DNA of 64,000 bases from AC-38 sp033856025 (GCA_033856025.1 JAWVFQ010000020.1:62001-126000); one strand, 5' to 3'. Counted from the first letter of the stretch, positions 29,940 through 38,154 are shown. The notes: generated from the sequence alone by a model not told the origin. Numbers and translations are program-made.

Positions 29940-31163
29940 TCAGGCCCGAAACGAGCCGGTCGCCTCGGCGGCGGGGCCGGCGACGGCGCCCGTCTGCTTG
30001 AGCGCCGCGATCTCGGACTCGGAGTAGCCGGCGGCGGCCAGGACGGCGTCGGTGTGCTCGCCCAGCACGGGGCCCGGCGCGTGGACGCCGCCGGGCGTGC
30101 GCGACAGCTTGACCGGGACGCCGAGCTGGCGGACGCCGTCCGTCCCCGGCTGGTCGAGCTCGACGACCATCTCCCGCGCCCGGACGAGGTCGGAGTCCAG
30201 CGCCTCGTCGAGCTCGAGGACCGGCTCCAGGCAGCAGTCGTGGTGCGACGCGAAGTCCGCCCACTGCTCGCGCGTGCGCTCGAGGAAGACGCGCTCGACC
30301 TCGGCGTGGGCCTCGGACCCCGGCGCCTCGAACTGCTTCTCGATCAGGTCCTCGCGCTCCACGCCGTGACACCAGGCCGCCCAGAACTTGGGCTCCAGGG
30401 CGCCGAGCGTCACCCACCCGTCCGCGCATGCGTACGGCCGGTAGCAGATGAGCCGGCCCGCCAGCTCGAGGTCGCCGCGGCGGGGCACCACGCCCTCGGC
30501 GAAGTAGCGCGCCGCCACCATGGCCAGCCAGGAGAGCGCGCCGTCGGCCATCGAGACGTCGACCAGCTGGCCCTCGCCGGAGCGGTCGCGCTCGCGCAGC
30601 GCGGCCAGGATTCCGAACGCGGCCATCAGCGCGCCGCCCCCGATGTCCGCGATCTGCCCGGCGGACTGGATCGGCGGGCCGTCGCGCTCGCCGGTCAGGC
30701 CCAGCAGGCCGACCAGCCCCAGGTAGTTCATGTCGTGGCCCGAGCGCTGGGTGTAGGGGCCGTCCTGCCCGTAGCCGGTGATCGCGCAGTAGACGATCCC
30801 CGGGTTCTCGGCCCGCAGCGCCTCGTAGCCCACGCCCAGGCGGTCCATCACGCCGGGGCGGAAGGACTCCAGGACCACGTCGTGCTCGCGGGCCAGGCGC
30901 AGCAGCACGTCGCGGCCGTCGGGCTCCTTGAGGTTGACGCGGATCGAGCGCTTGTTGCGGTTCAGGGAGAGGAAGAGGGCGCTCTGGGCGCTCTCCGCGG
31001 CTCCCTCGTACAGCGGCGGCGCCCAGCGGACGTAGTCGCCGGCGCCCGTGTCCTCGACCTTGAGCACCTCGGCGCCGAAGTCGGCCAGCAGCAGCGAGCA
31101 GAACCCCCCGGGCAGCAGCCTCGAGAGGTCGAGTACGCGTATTCCGTCCAGCGGGCGGGTCAA
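29940..31163 (-). CDS. CaiB/BaiF family CoA transferase / alpha-methylacyl-CoA racemase
   Basis: 407 residues, class III CoA-transferase fold. MTRPLDGIRVLDLSRLLPGG opens the domain, then LNRNKRSI, ITGYGQDGPYTQRSGHDMNY (with the His-Asp pair used by alpha-methylacyl-CoA racemases) and LVDVSMADG. The single-domain length (~400) and GHDMNY favour a racemase, which epimerises 2-methyl-branched acyl-CoAs for beta-oxidation. CoA transfer cannot be ruled out. The TTG start overlaps the stop of the beta-keto acid cleavage gene. With the acyl-CoA dehydrogenases nearby it suggests branched acyl or terpenoid degradation. Confidence 0.85.
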   Translation of the reverse strand: MTRPLDGIRVLDLSRLLPGGFCSLLLADFGAEVLKVEDTGAGDYVRWAPPLYEGAAESAQSALFLSLNRNKRSIRVNLKEPDGRDVLLRLAREHDVVLESFRPGVMDRLGVGYEALRAENPGIVYCAITGYGQDGPYTQRSGHDMNYLGLVGLLGLTGERDGPPIQSAGQIADIGGGALMAAFGILAALRERDRSGEGQLVDVSMADGALSWLAMVAARYFAEGVVPRRGDLELAGRLICYRPYACADGWVTLGALEPKFWAAWCHGVEREDLIEKQFEAPGSEAHAEVERVFLERTREQWADFASHHDCCLEPVLELDEALDSDLVRAREMVVELDQPGTDGVRQLGVPVKLSRTPGGVHAPGPVLGEHTDAVLAAAGYSESEIAALKQTGAVAGPAAEATGSFRA

Positions 31164-32068
31164 GCCGGGGCCCCGGCGCCGAAGACCTCCGCGCGGGTGG
31201 CGCTCGGGTCCGCGAGGCCGAGCATCTCGCGCGCCTCGGCGACCGACGCCACGCGCCGGCCCACGTCACGCGTCATCCGCGCCGCCCGGGCGATCAGGTC
31301 GCCGTTGGAGCCCGCGGTCTCGCCGTCCGGGAGGTAGAAGTTGTCCTCCAGGCCGACGCGGACGTTCCCGCCCAGGGTCAGCGCGGCGGCCACCAGCTCC
31401 CACTGGCGCCGCGAGATCCCGATGACCCCCCACTCGTGCGCCACGTCGGGCACCTGCTCGGCCATGTGCGCCAGGTTGCGCGCGCTCGGGCGGATCCCCC
31501 CCGTCACGCCCATGACGCAGGAGACCTGCAGCGGCGGCTGCAGGATCCCCATGTCCAGCAGCGGGTCGAGGTTGGCCACGTGGCCGGAGTCGAAGCACTC
31601 GTGCTCGGGCTTGATGCCCAGCTCGTTCATCGCCTTCGTCAGGGTGATGATCGTCTCGAACGAGTTCTCGAACACCGTGGCGAACACGAAGTCCTTGCGC
31701 CGCCGCGAGTACTTCGCGTAGTTCATCGAGCCCATGTTCAGCGCGCCCACCTCCGGCCGCAGCGCCCGCAGGTACTCGATCCGCTTCTCCAGCGAGACGC
31801 CGATCGCGCCCGTCGAGTAGTTGACGATCACGTCGTCCACCGCGTCGAGGATCGCCGCCGTGATCGCCCGGAAGTCCTCGATCTCGTAGGACGGCGTCCC
31901 GTCGGGCGTGCGCGCGTGGATGTGGATCATCGACGCGCCCTCGTCCACGGCGCGCCGCGCCTCGGCGGCGTACTCCTCGGGGGTGTACGGGATGGCGGGG
32001 CACTGCTCGCGGTTGGCTATCGCCCCCGAGATCGAGCAGGTGATGACGACCGGGTCGTCCAGGCTCAC
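31160..32068 (-). CDS. Beta-keto acid cleavage enzyme (BKACE, DUF849)
   Basis: 302-residue zinc TIM barrel that condenses a beta-keto acid with acetyl-CoA and splits it to acetoacetate and a CoA ester. Zinc ligands are expected in MIHIHART (residues ~47-54, two His) and at VGLEDNFYLP (Glu about 231, Asp next). VVITCSISGAI at the start and YSTGAIG are also family marks. The GTG start is eight bases after TAGGGT, so it is probably leaderless. It is coupled to the CoA transferase/racemase gene, so its product may be handled by that enzyme. The specific keto acid is not inferable. Confidence 0.9.
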   Translation of the reverse strand: MSLDDPVVITCSISGAIANREQCPAIPYTPEEYAAEARRAVDEGASMIHIHARTPDGTPSYEIEDFRAITAAILDAVDDVIVNYSTGAIGVSLEKRIEYLRALRPEVGALNMGSMNYAKYSRRRKDFVFATVFENSFETIITLTKAMNELGIKPEHECFDSGHVANLDPLLDMGILQPPLQVSCVMGVTGGIRPSARNLAHMAEQVPDVAHEWGVIGISRRQWELVAAALTLGGNVRVGLEDNFYLPDGETAGSNGDLIARAARMTRDVGRRVASVAEAREMLGLADPSATRAEVFGAGAPA

Positions 32069-32076
32069 GGCCGGCG

Positions 32077-32082
32077 ACCCTA
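32077..32082 (-). promoter_or_regulatory. -10 box of the BKACE operon
   Basis: Minus strand TAGGGT, eight bases before GTG 32068. It overlaps the TAG stop of the secreted-protein gene, so the new transcript starts right behind the previous gene. Confidence 0.5.
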
Positions 32083-32778
32083 CCGGTGCGCGCCGAACCG
32101 GTGAAGCGCCAGCTGCCAGCGCACGACGGTGGTGGTGTCCACCCGGCGTCCGTCGTTGTCGGTGACGGTGCTGTTGAACGTGCGCCGCACCTTCATCGTC
32201 TGCGTGAGGAAGCGAACGCTCAGCACGTTGCGCGCGCGCTGCGCGATCTGCGTCAGGGTCGCGGACGTGACGCCGCGCGGCGTGAAGATCGGGCAGTTGG
32301 CGAACGCCAGGACCCGGTTGGGATCGCGCAGGCCGATGGCGAACATGTTGTTCGTCCAGTCCAGGCGCCCGAACACCGCGCCGTGGCGCGTCCCGCAGCG
32401 AACGGCGACGCGCTCGCCGGACGTGGCGGGGCCGCAGGTCGTGCTGGGAGTCGCGGGCTGGGTCCCCGTGGTCGTGTAGTTGCTGCGCAGGCTCACGCCG
32501 GCCAGCCGCAGGCCGCGCTCACCCCCGTACGTCCAGCCGGCGCTGCCGGAGTTCACGGAGTGCGCGAAGGCGAGACCGGCGCCGCGCAGGCGGACGGTCT
32601 CGCGTCCGTGGCCCTGCCGCCAGGTGCAGCCGGCCGGGTCGTACTGGCGGTCCATCCGCCAGGTGGTGACCTGAGAGGCCGACATGACGGCGCGGAACTT
32701 GGCCGGCGCGGCGGACGCCGCGGTGGGCAGGGCAAGGAAGCTGAGGGCGGCAAAGGCCGCATATCGCAAGAAGTTCAT
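32080..32778 (-). CDS. Small secreted protein of unknown function
   Basis: 232 residues with a signal peptide (MNFLRYAAFAALSFLALPTA, cleavage near ASA-AP). The mature part is beta-rich with several cysteines (GCTWRQG, TTCGPATSG, VRCGTRHG, ANCPIFTP), so extracellular disulfides are likely. Its ATG overlaps the stop of the carboxyltransferase gene (ATGA), an odd coupling of a secreted protein to a cytoplasmic enzyme that may only reflect gene packing. No family recognised. Confidence 0.65.
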   Translation of the reverse strand: MNFLRYAAFAALSFLALPTAASAAPAKFRAVMSASQVTTWRMDRQYDPAGCTWRQGHGRETVRLRGAGLAFAHSVNSGSAGWTYGGERGLRLAGVSLRSNYTTTGTQPATPSTTCGPATSGERVAVRCGTRHGAVFGRLDWTNNMFAIGLRDPNRVLAFANCPIFTPRGVTSATLTQIAQRARNVLSVRFLTQTMKVRRTFNSTVTDNDGRRVDTTTVVRWQLALHRFGAHR

Positions 32779-34397
32779 ACGGGCATGATGCCGTGCTTCT
32801 TCCACGGACGCTCCACTCGCTTCGTCGCGGCCATCTCCAGAGCCCGGATTACGGTGGGTCGCGTCTCGCGCGGATCGATGACGTCGTCGATCAGCGCGTT
32901 GCCCGCAGCGACGTACGGATCGATCGTCTTCTGGATCCCCGCGATCATCTCGGCGCGGGTCGCGTCGGGGTCCTCGGCGGCCTCGATCTGCTTGCGGAAG
33001 ATGATGTTCACGGCCCCCTCCGGCCCCATCACGGAGATCTCCGCGCTGGGCCAGGCGACGATCAGGTCGGGCTCGTAGGCCTTGCCGCACATCACGTAGT
33101 AGCCGGCGCCGTAGGCCTTGCGGATCACGACCGTGACCTTGGGCACCGTGGCGCGCGAGACGGCGTAGAGCATCTTGGCGCCGTGGCGGATGATCCCCGC
33201 CTTCTCCACCTTCGTCCCGACCATGAAGCCCGGGACGTCCTGGAGGAAGAGCAGCGGGATCCCGTAGGCGTCGCACAGGTTGATGAACCGCGCCGCCTTG
33301 TCGGCGGAGTCGTTCTCGAGGATCCCGCCCAGGTGGCGCGGCTGGTTGGCCACGATCCCCACCGGCCGCCCGCCCATCCGCGCCAGGCAGGTGATCAGCG
33401 TGCGCGCGAAGCGCGGCTTGAGGTCGAACCACTCGCCGTCGTCCACGATGCGGCAGATCACGTCGTACATGTCGTAGGGCTTGCGCGGCGACTCGGGGAG
33501 CACGTCGAGCAGCTCCTCGTCTCGGCGGTCCACGGGATCGGCCGGCTCGCGCAGCGGCGGGGCCTCCTCGCAGTGCGAGGGGAAGTAGGAGAGGTAGTCC
33601 TTGATGGCCTGGATGCACTCCTCGTCGGAGTCGACCTCGAGGTCGCCGACCCCGGAGACGCGCGTGTGCACGCGCGATCCGCCGAGCTCCTCCTGCGTGA
33701 CGTCCTCGCCGGTCACGGCCTTGGTCAGGTGGGGGCCGGCCAGCGCCATCGACCCGCGCCCCTTGACCATGGGCACGAAGTCGGCCAGGCCGGGAATGTA
33801 GGCGGTGCCGGCCGCGCACGGTCCCATCAGCGCGGCCACCTGCGGCACCACGCCGCTCATGACCACCTCCTCGCGGAACAGGTGACCGGAGCCGGCGAAG
33901 AGGGAGCCGGCGGCCTCCTGGATGCGCGCGCCGGCCGAGTCCAGCAGCCAGACCAGGGGGATGCGCTTCGTGAGGGCGAGGTCGCGCAGGCGCGCCATCT
34001 TCATCTCGCCGGTCATCCCCATCGACCCGGCCATCACGGTGAAGTCGTAGGCGGCCACGGCCACCAGGCGCCCGTCCACCCGGCCGTAGCCCGTGACCAC
34101 GCCGTCGGCGGGCGCGTCGCGGCCCTGCATGGCGGGCTGGGAGAAATGCGGGCGCCCGTGGATCCCCAGCTCGGTGAACGTCCCCTCGTCGACGAGCAGC
34201 GCCAGGCGCTCGCGCGCGGTGAGCTTGCCCTGCTCGTGCTGGCGCTCGACCTTCTCCGGCCCTCCCCCCTGCTTCGCGCGCTCGCGGCGCTCGGCCAGGT
34301 CCTCGGCCAGCGAGCGCAGCGAGGGGCGCGCGACCAGCGTGTCGGCGGCGACGCCGGGCTGCGACTCGGTCTGGGGCTGGTCGTCCGTGGTCGCCAT
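32775..34397 (-). CDS. Acyl-CoA carboxylase carboxyltransferase subunit (PccB-like)
   Basis: 540 residues of the biotin-dependent carboxyltransferase fold that moves CO2 from carboxybiotin to an acyl-CoA, most likely propionyl-CoA. It has both oxyanion-hole halves: a first crotonase domain (LLDSAGARIQEAAGSLF, MGPCAAGTAYIPGLADFV) and a second one (FLQDVPGFMVG, RKAYGAGYYVMCGKAY, MGPEGAVNIIF). Substrate choice between acetyl-, propionyl- or 3-methylcrotonyl-CoA is not certain. The biotin carboxylase subunit is not in this window. A free 71-aa biotin carrier is at 51027. Start ATG 34397 is four bases after the arginase-family stop (34402). Confidence 0.9.
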   Translation of the reverse strand: MATTDDQPQTESQPGVAADTLVARPSLRSLAEDLAERRERAKQGGGPEKVERQHEQGKLTARERLALLVDEGTFTELGIHGRPHFSQPAMQGRDAPADGVVTGYGRVDGRLVAVAAYDFTVMAGSMGMTGEMKMARLRDLALTKRIPLVWLLDSAGARIQEAAGSLFAGSGHLFREEVVMSGVVPQVAALMGPCAAGTAYIPGLADFVPMVKGRGSMALAGPHLTKAVTGEDVTQEELGGSRVHTRVSGVGDLEVDSDEECIQAIKDYLSYFPSHCEEAPPLREPADPVDRRDEELLDVLPESPRKPYDMYDVICRIVDDGEWFDLKPRFARTLITCLARMGGRPVGIVANQPRHLGGILENDSADKAARFINLCDAYGIPLLFLQDVPGFMVGTKVEKAGIIRHGAKMLYAVSRATVPKVTVVIRKAYGAGYYVMCGKAYEPDLIVAWPSAEISVMGPEGAVNIIFRKQIEAAEDPDATRAEMIAGIQKTIDPYVAAGNALIDDVIDPRETRPTVIRALEMAATKRVERPWKKHGIMPV

Positions 34398-34401
34398 GGC
34401 G

Positions 34402-35217
34402 TCAGTCTTGCAGCAGGGGGTCGAGCACCTCGGCGACGTCCTCCGCGCGCTCGCCGTCCTCCAGGCAGGTGATCTCGAAGCCGACCAGCTCGCACGCCTC
34501 CACCACGGCGTCCAGGAGGTCGAACAGCTTCTCGTAGGTCAGGCCGCCGTCCACCGGGTAGCGGGCGGGCAGCTCGCTCGGGTCCAGCACGTCGAGGTCG
34601 AGGTGCAGGTACACCGGCGCGTCGTCCAGCGCGTTGACCAGGTGGACGAGCGTCTCGAGCTGAGTGCCGATGACGGGTACCCCGGTGCGCTCGAGCAGCC
34701 GGCGCTCGCCGGTGTCCAGGTCGCGCACGCCGCACAGCACGAGACGCTCCAGGTCGACGGCCGGCTGCCCCAGTCCCGGGTCCCAGCGCCCGCACGCGCC
34801 GGCCAGGCACATCCCGCCCAGGTAGCCGCTGGGCGTCGTCTCGGGCGTGTTGAGGTCGGCGTGGGCGTCGAGCCACAGGATCTTGGCGTCGGGGCGGTGG
34901 CGCACGACCGCGGGCAGCGTGGTGAGGGCGACCGAGCACTCGGCGGCCACCAGCGCGGGGCGCCGGCCCGCCTCCAGCGCGTCGTCGACCTGACCGCCGG
35001 CCTCCAGCAGGCATCCGCGGGAATCGCGGATGTCGTCCTCCCAGCTGCTGGCGCTGGGCATCTCGCGCGGCGGGCTTCCGATCATCCGCGCCTGGGTGCC
35101 CATGCGCTCGGCCAGCACGGGCGCCAGGCGCTCCACCCCCCGTACCGCGTCCGCCGTCTGGTCAGAGGTCCGGCACAGCAGACCGATGACCGCCGGCTCG
35201 CCTACCTCCCCGCCCAT
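34402..35217 (-). CDS. Arginase/agmatinase-family protein with altered metal site
   Basis: 271 residues of the ureohydrolase fold. The second and third metal motifs are intact: WLDAHADLNTPETT (DxHxD) and YLHLDLDVLDP (DxDxxDP). The first motif, normally GGDHS, reads AAECSVAL here, so the first His ligand is lost. Known family members hydrolyse arginine, agmatine, formiminoglutamate or guanidino acids with two Mn ions. This one may bind one metal, use Cys, or have another substrate. Start ATG 35217 lies inside the end of the enoyl-CoA hydratase gene (overlap 16 bases). Confidence 0.8.
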   Translation of the reverse strand: MGGEVGEPAVIGLLCRTSDQTADAVRGVERLAPVLAERMGTQARMIGSPPREMPSASSWEDDIRDSRGCLLEAGGQVDDALEAGRRPALVAAECSVALTTLPAVVRHRPDAKILWLDAHADLNTPETTPSGYLGGMCLAGACGRWDPGLGQPAVDLERLVLCGVRDLDTGERRLLERTGVPVIGTQLETLVHLVNALDDAPVYLHLDLDVLDPSELPARYPVDGGLTYEKLFDLLDAVVEACELVGFEITCLEDGERAEDVAEVLDPLLQD

Positions 35218-35987
35218 TGCGGCTCGCGCTTCTCGAAGAAGGCCTGGACCCCCTCGACGATGTCCTCAGTCGAGAGGGCCAGGGAGAGCTGGGCCCGCAG
35301 GTAGTCCAGGGCGTCCAGGAACGCCATGTCCTGCTGGCGGAACATCGCGTCCTTGCCCAGGCGCATCACCACCGGGGACTTGGAGGCCAGGCGCTCGGCC
35401 CACTCGCCGACCGCGCCGGCCAGCTCGGCGGCGGGGACGACGCGGTTGACGATCCCGATCCGCTCGGCCTCCTGCGCGGTGACACGCTCGCCGAGGAGGA
35501 GCATCTCGGTCGTCTTCTTGCGCGGCACGTTGCGGTAGATGAGCGCCATGATCATGAAGGGGAACGCCCCCACGCTGATCTCGGGGGTGCCGAACTCGGC
35601 GTGGTCGGCCGCCACGATCAGGTCGCAGGCCAGGGCGATCCCCAGCGCGCCGGCCAGGACGTGGCCGTTGGCGGCGCAGATCGTGGGCTTGCCCAGCTCC
35701 CCGATCAGGCGGAACAGCCGGGGGAAGCGCTCGGTGCCGAAGTGCTTGTGCACGAGCGGGACCTCGGCCGCGAACCCGCCCAGATTGGCCCCGGAGGAGA
35801 AGACCTTGTCGTGCGAGGAGGTGAGCACGACGCAGCGCACGGCCGCGTCGTCGCGGGCGGCCTCGAAGGCCTCCAGCAGCTCGCCCAGCAGCTGGTCAGA
35901 TAGCGCGTTGCGCGTGTCCGGCTGGTCCAGGGTGATCGTGGCCACACCCGTCGGCGCCACGTCCCAGCGCAACGTCTCGTACGACAC
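35202..35987 (-). CDS. Enoyl-CoA hydratase/isomerase family protein
   Basis: 261-residue crotonase. Start GTG 35987 (VSYETLRWDV) sits six bases after TACAGT; a longer ATG start at 36053 would place the promoter inside the gene. Key regions are FSSGANLGGF (oxyanion NH donor), NGHVLAGALGIALACDL and EFGTPEISVGAFP. The first catalytic Glu position (GGGxE in rat ECH) is Gly-Ala-Leu-Gly here, while the second Glu (PEISVG) is kept, so it may be an isomerase or another crotonase reaction. It is the first gene of a run with the arginase-like protein, the carboxyltransferase and a secreted protein. Confidence 0.88.
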   Translation of the reverse strand: MSYETLRWDVAPTGVATITLDQPDTRNALSDQLLGELLEAFEAARDDAAVRCVVLTSSHDKVFSSGANLGGFAAEVPLVHKHFGTERFPRLFRLIGELGKPTICAANGHVLAGALGIALACDLIVAADHAEFGTPEISVGAFPFMIMALIYRNVPRKKTTEMLLLGERVTAQEAERIGIVNRVVPAAELAGAVGEWAERLASKSPVVMRLGKDAMFRQQDMAFLDALDYLRAQLSLALSTEDIVEGVQAFFEKREPQWAGR

Positions 35988-35993
35988 GCGCGG

Positions 35994-36003
35994 ACTGTAT
36001 AGT
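35994..36003. promoter_or_regulatory. Bidirectional promoter ACTGTATAGT
   Basis: Minus strand TACAGT (35999-35994) is six bases from the enoyl-CoA hydratase GTG. Plus strand TATAGT (35998-36003) points into the riboswitch. The two -10 boxes share TA at 35998-35999. One direction is leaderless and the other carries a ~170-base regulated leader. Confidence 0.6.
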
Positions 36004-36012
36004 GCTGCGCGC

Positions 36013-36150
36013 CGAGCCGCCTTCGACCATACGGAGGCGGGCGGGGGACCCACTTGGCCGGACGTTTTCCGGCCTGGGGCGAATCGAACGTTGTTTGCGT
36101 TTGTAGCGCCGCTCTTCCGGCGCGAGCCCGTCAGCTCACCCCGTAGGCCT
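36013..36150 (+). ncRNA. Cyclic-di-AMP riboswitch (ydaO/yuaA class)
   Basis: The 5' leader of the CAP gene holds the conserved blocks of this class in order: GGCGGGGGACCCA (36039-36051), TGGGGCGAATCG (36075-36086) and CCCGTCAGCTCACCCCGTAGGC (by position 36127-36148), the last being the hallmark 3' core. Two small hairpins lie between (GGCCGGACG..TTCCGGCC at 36056-36074 and GCGCCGCTCTTCCGGCGC at 36106-36123). In actinobacteria this class represses cell-wall hydrolase genes when c-di-AMP is high. Downstream, ACCT (36164-36167) can pair with AGGT (36171-36174) of the Shine-Dalgarno, a possible expression platform. The outer ends are approximate. Confidence 0.85.
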
Positions 36151-36178
36151 CAGGAAGAGCTCGACCTCCGAGGTGAGA

Positions 36179-36628
36179 ATGCGTCACATCCGAATTCCGG
36201 CCGCCGCGCTCCTGGCGACCCTAGTGCTGGCCCTCATACCCACCTCCGCTCCGGCGTCACCCCGAACTTCGATGCTGGCCCAGGTCAACGCCGTGCGCGC
36301 GTATCTCGGGATCCATCCCCTGCGCATGTCCCGCGCGCTGAACGGGTCGTCCTCGCGCTACGCGCGCCGGCTGATGAGCCGCGACTACTTCGGCCACGCC
36401 TCGCGCATCCAGGCCGGGGGCCGCTTCCGGATGCTCGGCGAGATCCTGGAGATGCACCGCGGGGCGCGGCCGCAGGTCGGGCCCACGCTGCGGGCCTGGC
36501 TGCACTCCCCACCGCACCGGCGCGTGCTGCTCGACCGGCGCTTCTACTGGGTCGGGTTCGGCCGGGTGGCCGGGCGCTTCGGCGGACACCGGGCGACGAT
36601 CTGGGTCGGGCAGTTCGGCCGCAAGTAG
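36179..36628 (+). CDS. Secreted CAP-domain (SCP/PR-1, YkwD-like) protein
   Basis: 149 residues: signal peptide (RIPAAALLATLVLALIPTSA, cleavage near APA-SP), then a compact CAP domain with NAVRAYLGIHPL, the His of YFGHASRIQ, MLGEIL, WLHSPPHRRVLLD and a final IWVGQFG. Bacterial CAP proteins are extracellular and often linked to spore, cell wall or lipid functions; the biochemical activity is unclear. ATG 36179 has GAGGTGAG just upstream; a GTG six bases earlier is less likely. It is the sole gene under the c-di-AMP riboswitch, which points to wall or osmotic homeostasis. Confidence 0.85.
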   Translation: MRHIRIPAAALLATLVLALIPTSAPASPRTSMLAQVNAVRAYLGIHPLRMSRALNGSSSRYARRLMSRDYFGHASRIQAGGRFRMLGEILEMHRGARPQVGPTLRAWLHSPPHRRVLLDRRFYWVGFGRVAGRFGGHRATIWVGQFGRK

Positions 36629-36655
36629 CCGCCGCTCGCGGGCGGGGGTAGGTGT

Positions 36656-36661
36656 TACCGT
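36656..36661 (+). promoter_or_regulatory. -10 box of the acyl-CoA dehydrogenase
   Basis: TACCGT, six bases before ATG 36668, no Shine-Dalgarno. The acyl-CoA dehydrogenase therefore has its own leaderless promoter rather than relying on the CAP gene transcript. Confidence 0.5.
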
Positions 36662-36667
36662 CCGCGC

Positions 36668-37855
36668 ATGGCCACCGCTCCCGACGTACTCAAGCCCGAC
36701 TTCGGCGCCCGCCGCAAGCACTTCATCTTCACCGACGAGCACGAGCAGCTCCGCGAGTCGATAACCAAGTTCGCCAGCAAGGAGCTCGCGCCGCACGCCG
36801 ACGAGTGGGAGGAGACCACCTTCCCCGACTGGGTGTTCGAGCGCATGGGCGAGCTGGGCTTCCTCGGCCTGGACAAGCCCGAGGAGTACGGCGGGCAGGG
36901 CGGCGACTACTACTCGTCGCTGGTGCTGGCCGAGTCGATCGGCGCGGCACATTCGGGCGGCCTGGCCATGGGCATCGCCGTCCACACCGACATGGCGATG
37001 CCGCCGATCCTCGCCTTCGGGACCGAGGAGCAGAAGCAGGAGTGGGTCGTTCCCGCCATCGCCGGCCAGAAGATCCTGTGCCTGGGGATCACCGAGCCGG
37101 ACGCCGGCTCCGACGTCGCCGGGATCAAGACCCGCGCCGTGCGCGACGGCGAGGAGTACGTCATCAACGGCTCCAAGACCTACATCACCAACGGCCACCG
37201 CGCCGATGTGATCGTGCTCGTCACCAAGACGGACCCGGACGCCGGCTACGACGGGTTCACGCTGTTCCTGGTGCCGATGGACGCGCCGGGCGTGATCCGC
37301 GAGAAGAAGCTGGAGAAGCTGGGGATGCACGCCTCCGACACGGCGCTGCTGGCCTTCCAGGACGTGCGCGTGCCGGACTCCGCGGTCCTCGGCGAGGTCG
37401 GCAAGGGCTTCTACCACATCATGTGGGAGCTCCAGGGCGAGCGGCTGATCGGCGCCGCGGGGTGCGTCGCGGGCGCCCAGCGCTGCATGGACAAGACGCT
37501 GGAGTACGCCAAGGAGCGGACCGCGTTCGGGCGGCCCATCGGCAACTTCCAGGTCATCCGCCACAAGTTCGCCGAGATGGCGACGAAGATCGAGTCGGCG
37601 CGCCAGATGGTCTACACGACGGCCTGGCGCTTCCAGAACGGCGAGTACCCCGTGCGCGAGATCTCGATGGCCAAGCTGCACGCGTCGCGCGTCGCCGTGG
37701 AGGTGGCCGACGAGTGCATCCAGGTCCACGGCGGCGCCGGCTACATGAAGGAGTACGGCGTCGAGCGCGTGTGGCGCGACATGCGCCTGAACCGCATCGG
37801 GGCCGGGACGGACGAGATCATGCTCGACGTCATCGGCCGGTCCTACGGGATCTAG
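36668..37855 (+). CDS. Acyl-CoA dehydrogenase (isovaleryl/long-chain type)
   Basis: FAD enzyme of 395 residues for the first step of acyl-CoA beta-oxidation or branched-chain degradation. FAD/substrate motifs are GITEPDAGSDVAGIKT, NGSKTYITNGH and CIQVHGGAGYMKEYGVER. At the C-terminal position where medium-chain enzymes have catalytic Glu (YEGT), it has GAGTDEIM. The base is instead expected at the Glu of LQGERLIGA in helix G, as in isovaleryl- and long-chain acyl-CoA dehydrogenases. A paralogue with the same pattern is at 40067. Electron transfer flavoprotein genes are not in view. Confidence 0.92.
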   Translation: MATAPDVLKPDFGARRKHFIFTDEHEQLRESITKFASKELAPHADEWEETTFPDWVFERMGELGFLGLDKPEEYGGQGGDYYSSLVLAESIGAAHSGGLAMGIAVHTDMAMPPILAFGTEEQKQEWVVPAIAGQKILCLGITEPDAGSDVAGIKTRAVRDGEEYVINGSKTYITNGHRADVIVLVTKTDPDAGYDGFTLFLVPMDAPGVIREKKLEKLGMHASDTALLAFQDVRVPDSAVLGEVGKGFYHIMWELQGERLIGAAGCVAGAQRCMDKTLEYAKERTAFGRPIGNFQVIRHKFAEMATKIESARQMVYTTAWRFQNGEYPVREISMAKLHASRVAVEVADECIQVHGGAGYMKEYGVERVWRDMRLNRIGAGTDEIMLDVIGRSYGI

Positions 37856-37869
37856 GGCCGCCCCGGCCG

Positions 37870-38154
37870 CTAGGCGGTGCCCGGCGCGGGCGGCAGCCGG
37901 TCGAGCATCTGAAGCAGCGCCTGCCGGCCGGCGCGCTGGTCGGCCAAGATCTCCTGGGTCTCCTCGTGGATCGCGTCGAGGCGGCGGTTGACCGCCCGCT
38001 CGCGCTCCTCCGCGTGGCGACGCATGTCCACGACGAGTTCCCGCGTGAAGGCGCGATGCTCGTCGAGCAGCCGGTCGTACCGCCGGTTGGCCGCCGCCAT
38101 GTCCTCGCGAATGAGGCGCAGCGCCTCCTCGATCCCGCTCCACGGCCAGCGCAT
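37870..38154 (-). CDS. Small coiled-coil protein
   Basis: 94 residues that are almost entirely helical: IEEALRLIREDMAAANRRYD, then EHRAFTRELVVDMRRHAEE and IHEETQEILADQRAGRQALL, with heptad spacing of hydrophobics. The ATG 38154 is six bases after CACAAT, a variant -10. It has no signal or membrane span, so it is likely cytoplasmic and oligomeric. No family recognised. Confidence 0.6.
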   Translation of the reverse strand: MRWPWSGIEEALRLIREDMAAANRRYDRLLDEHRAFTRELVVDMRRHAEERERAVNRRLDAIHEETQEILADQRAGRQALLQMLDRLPPAPGTA

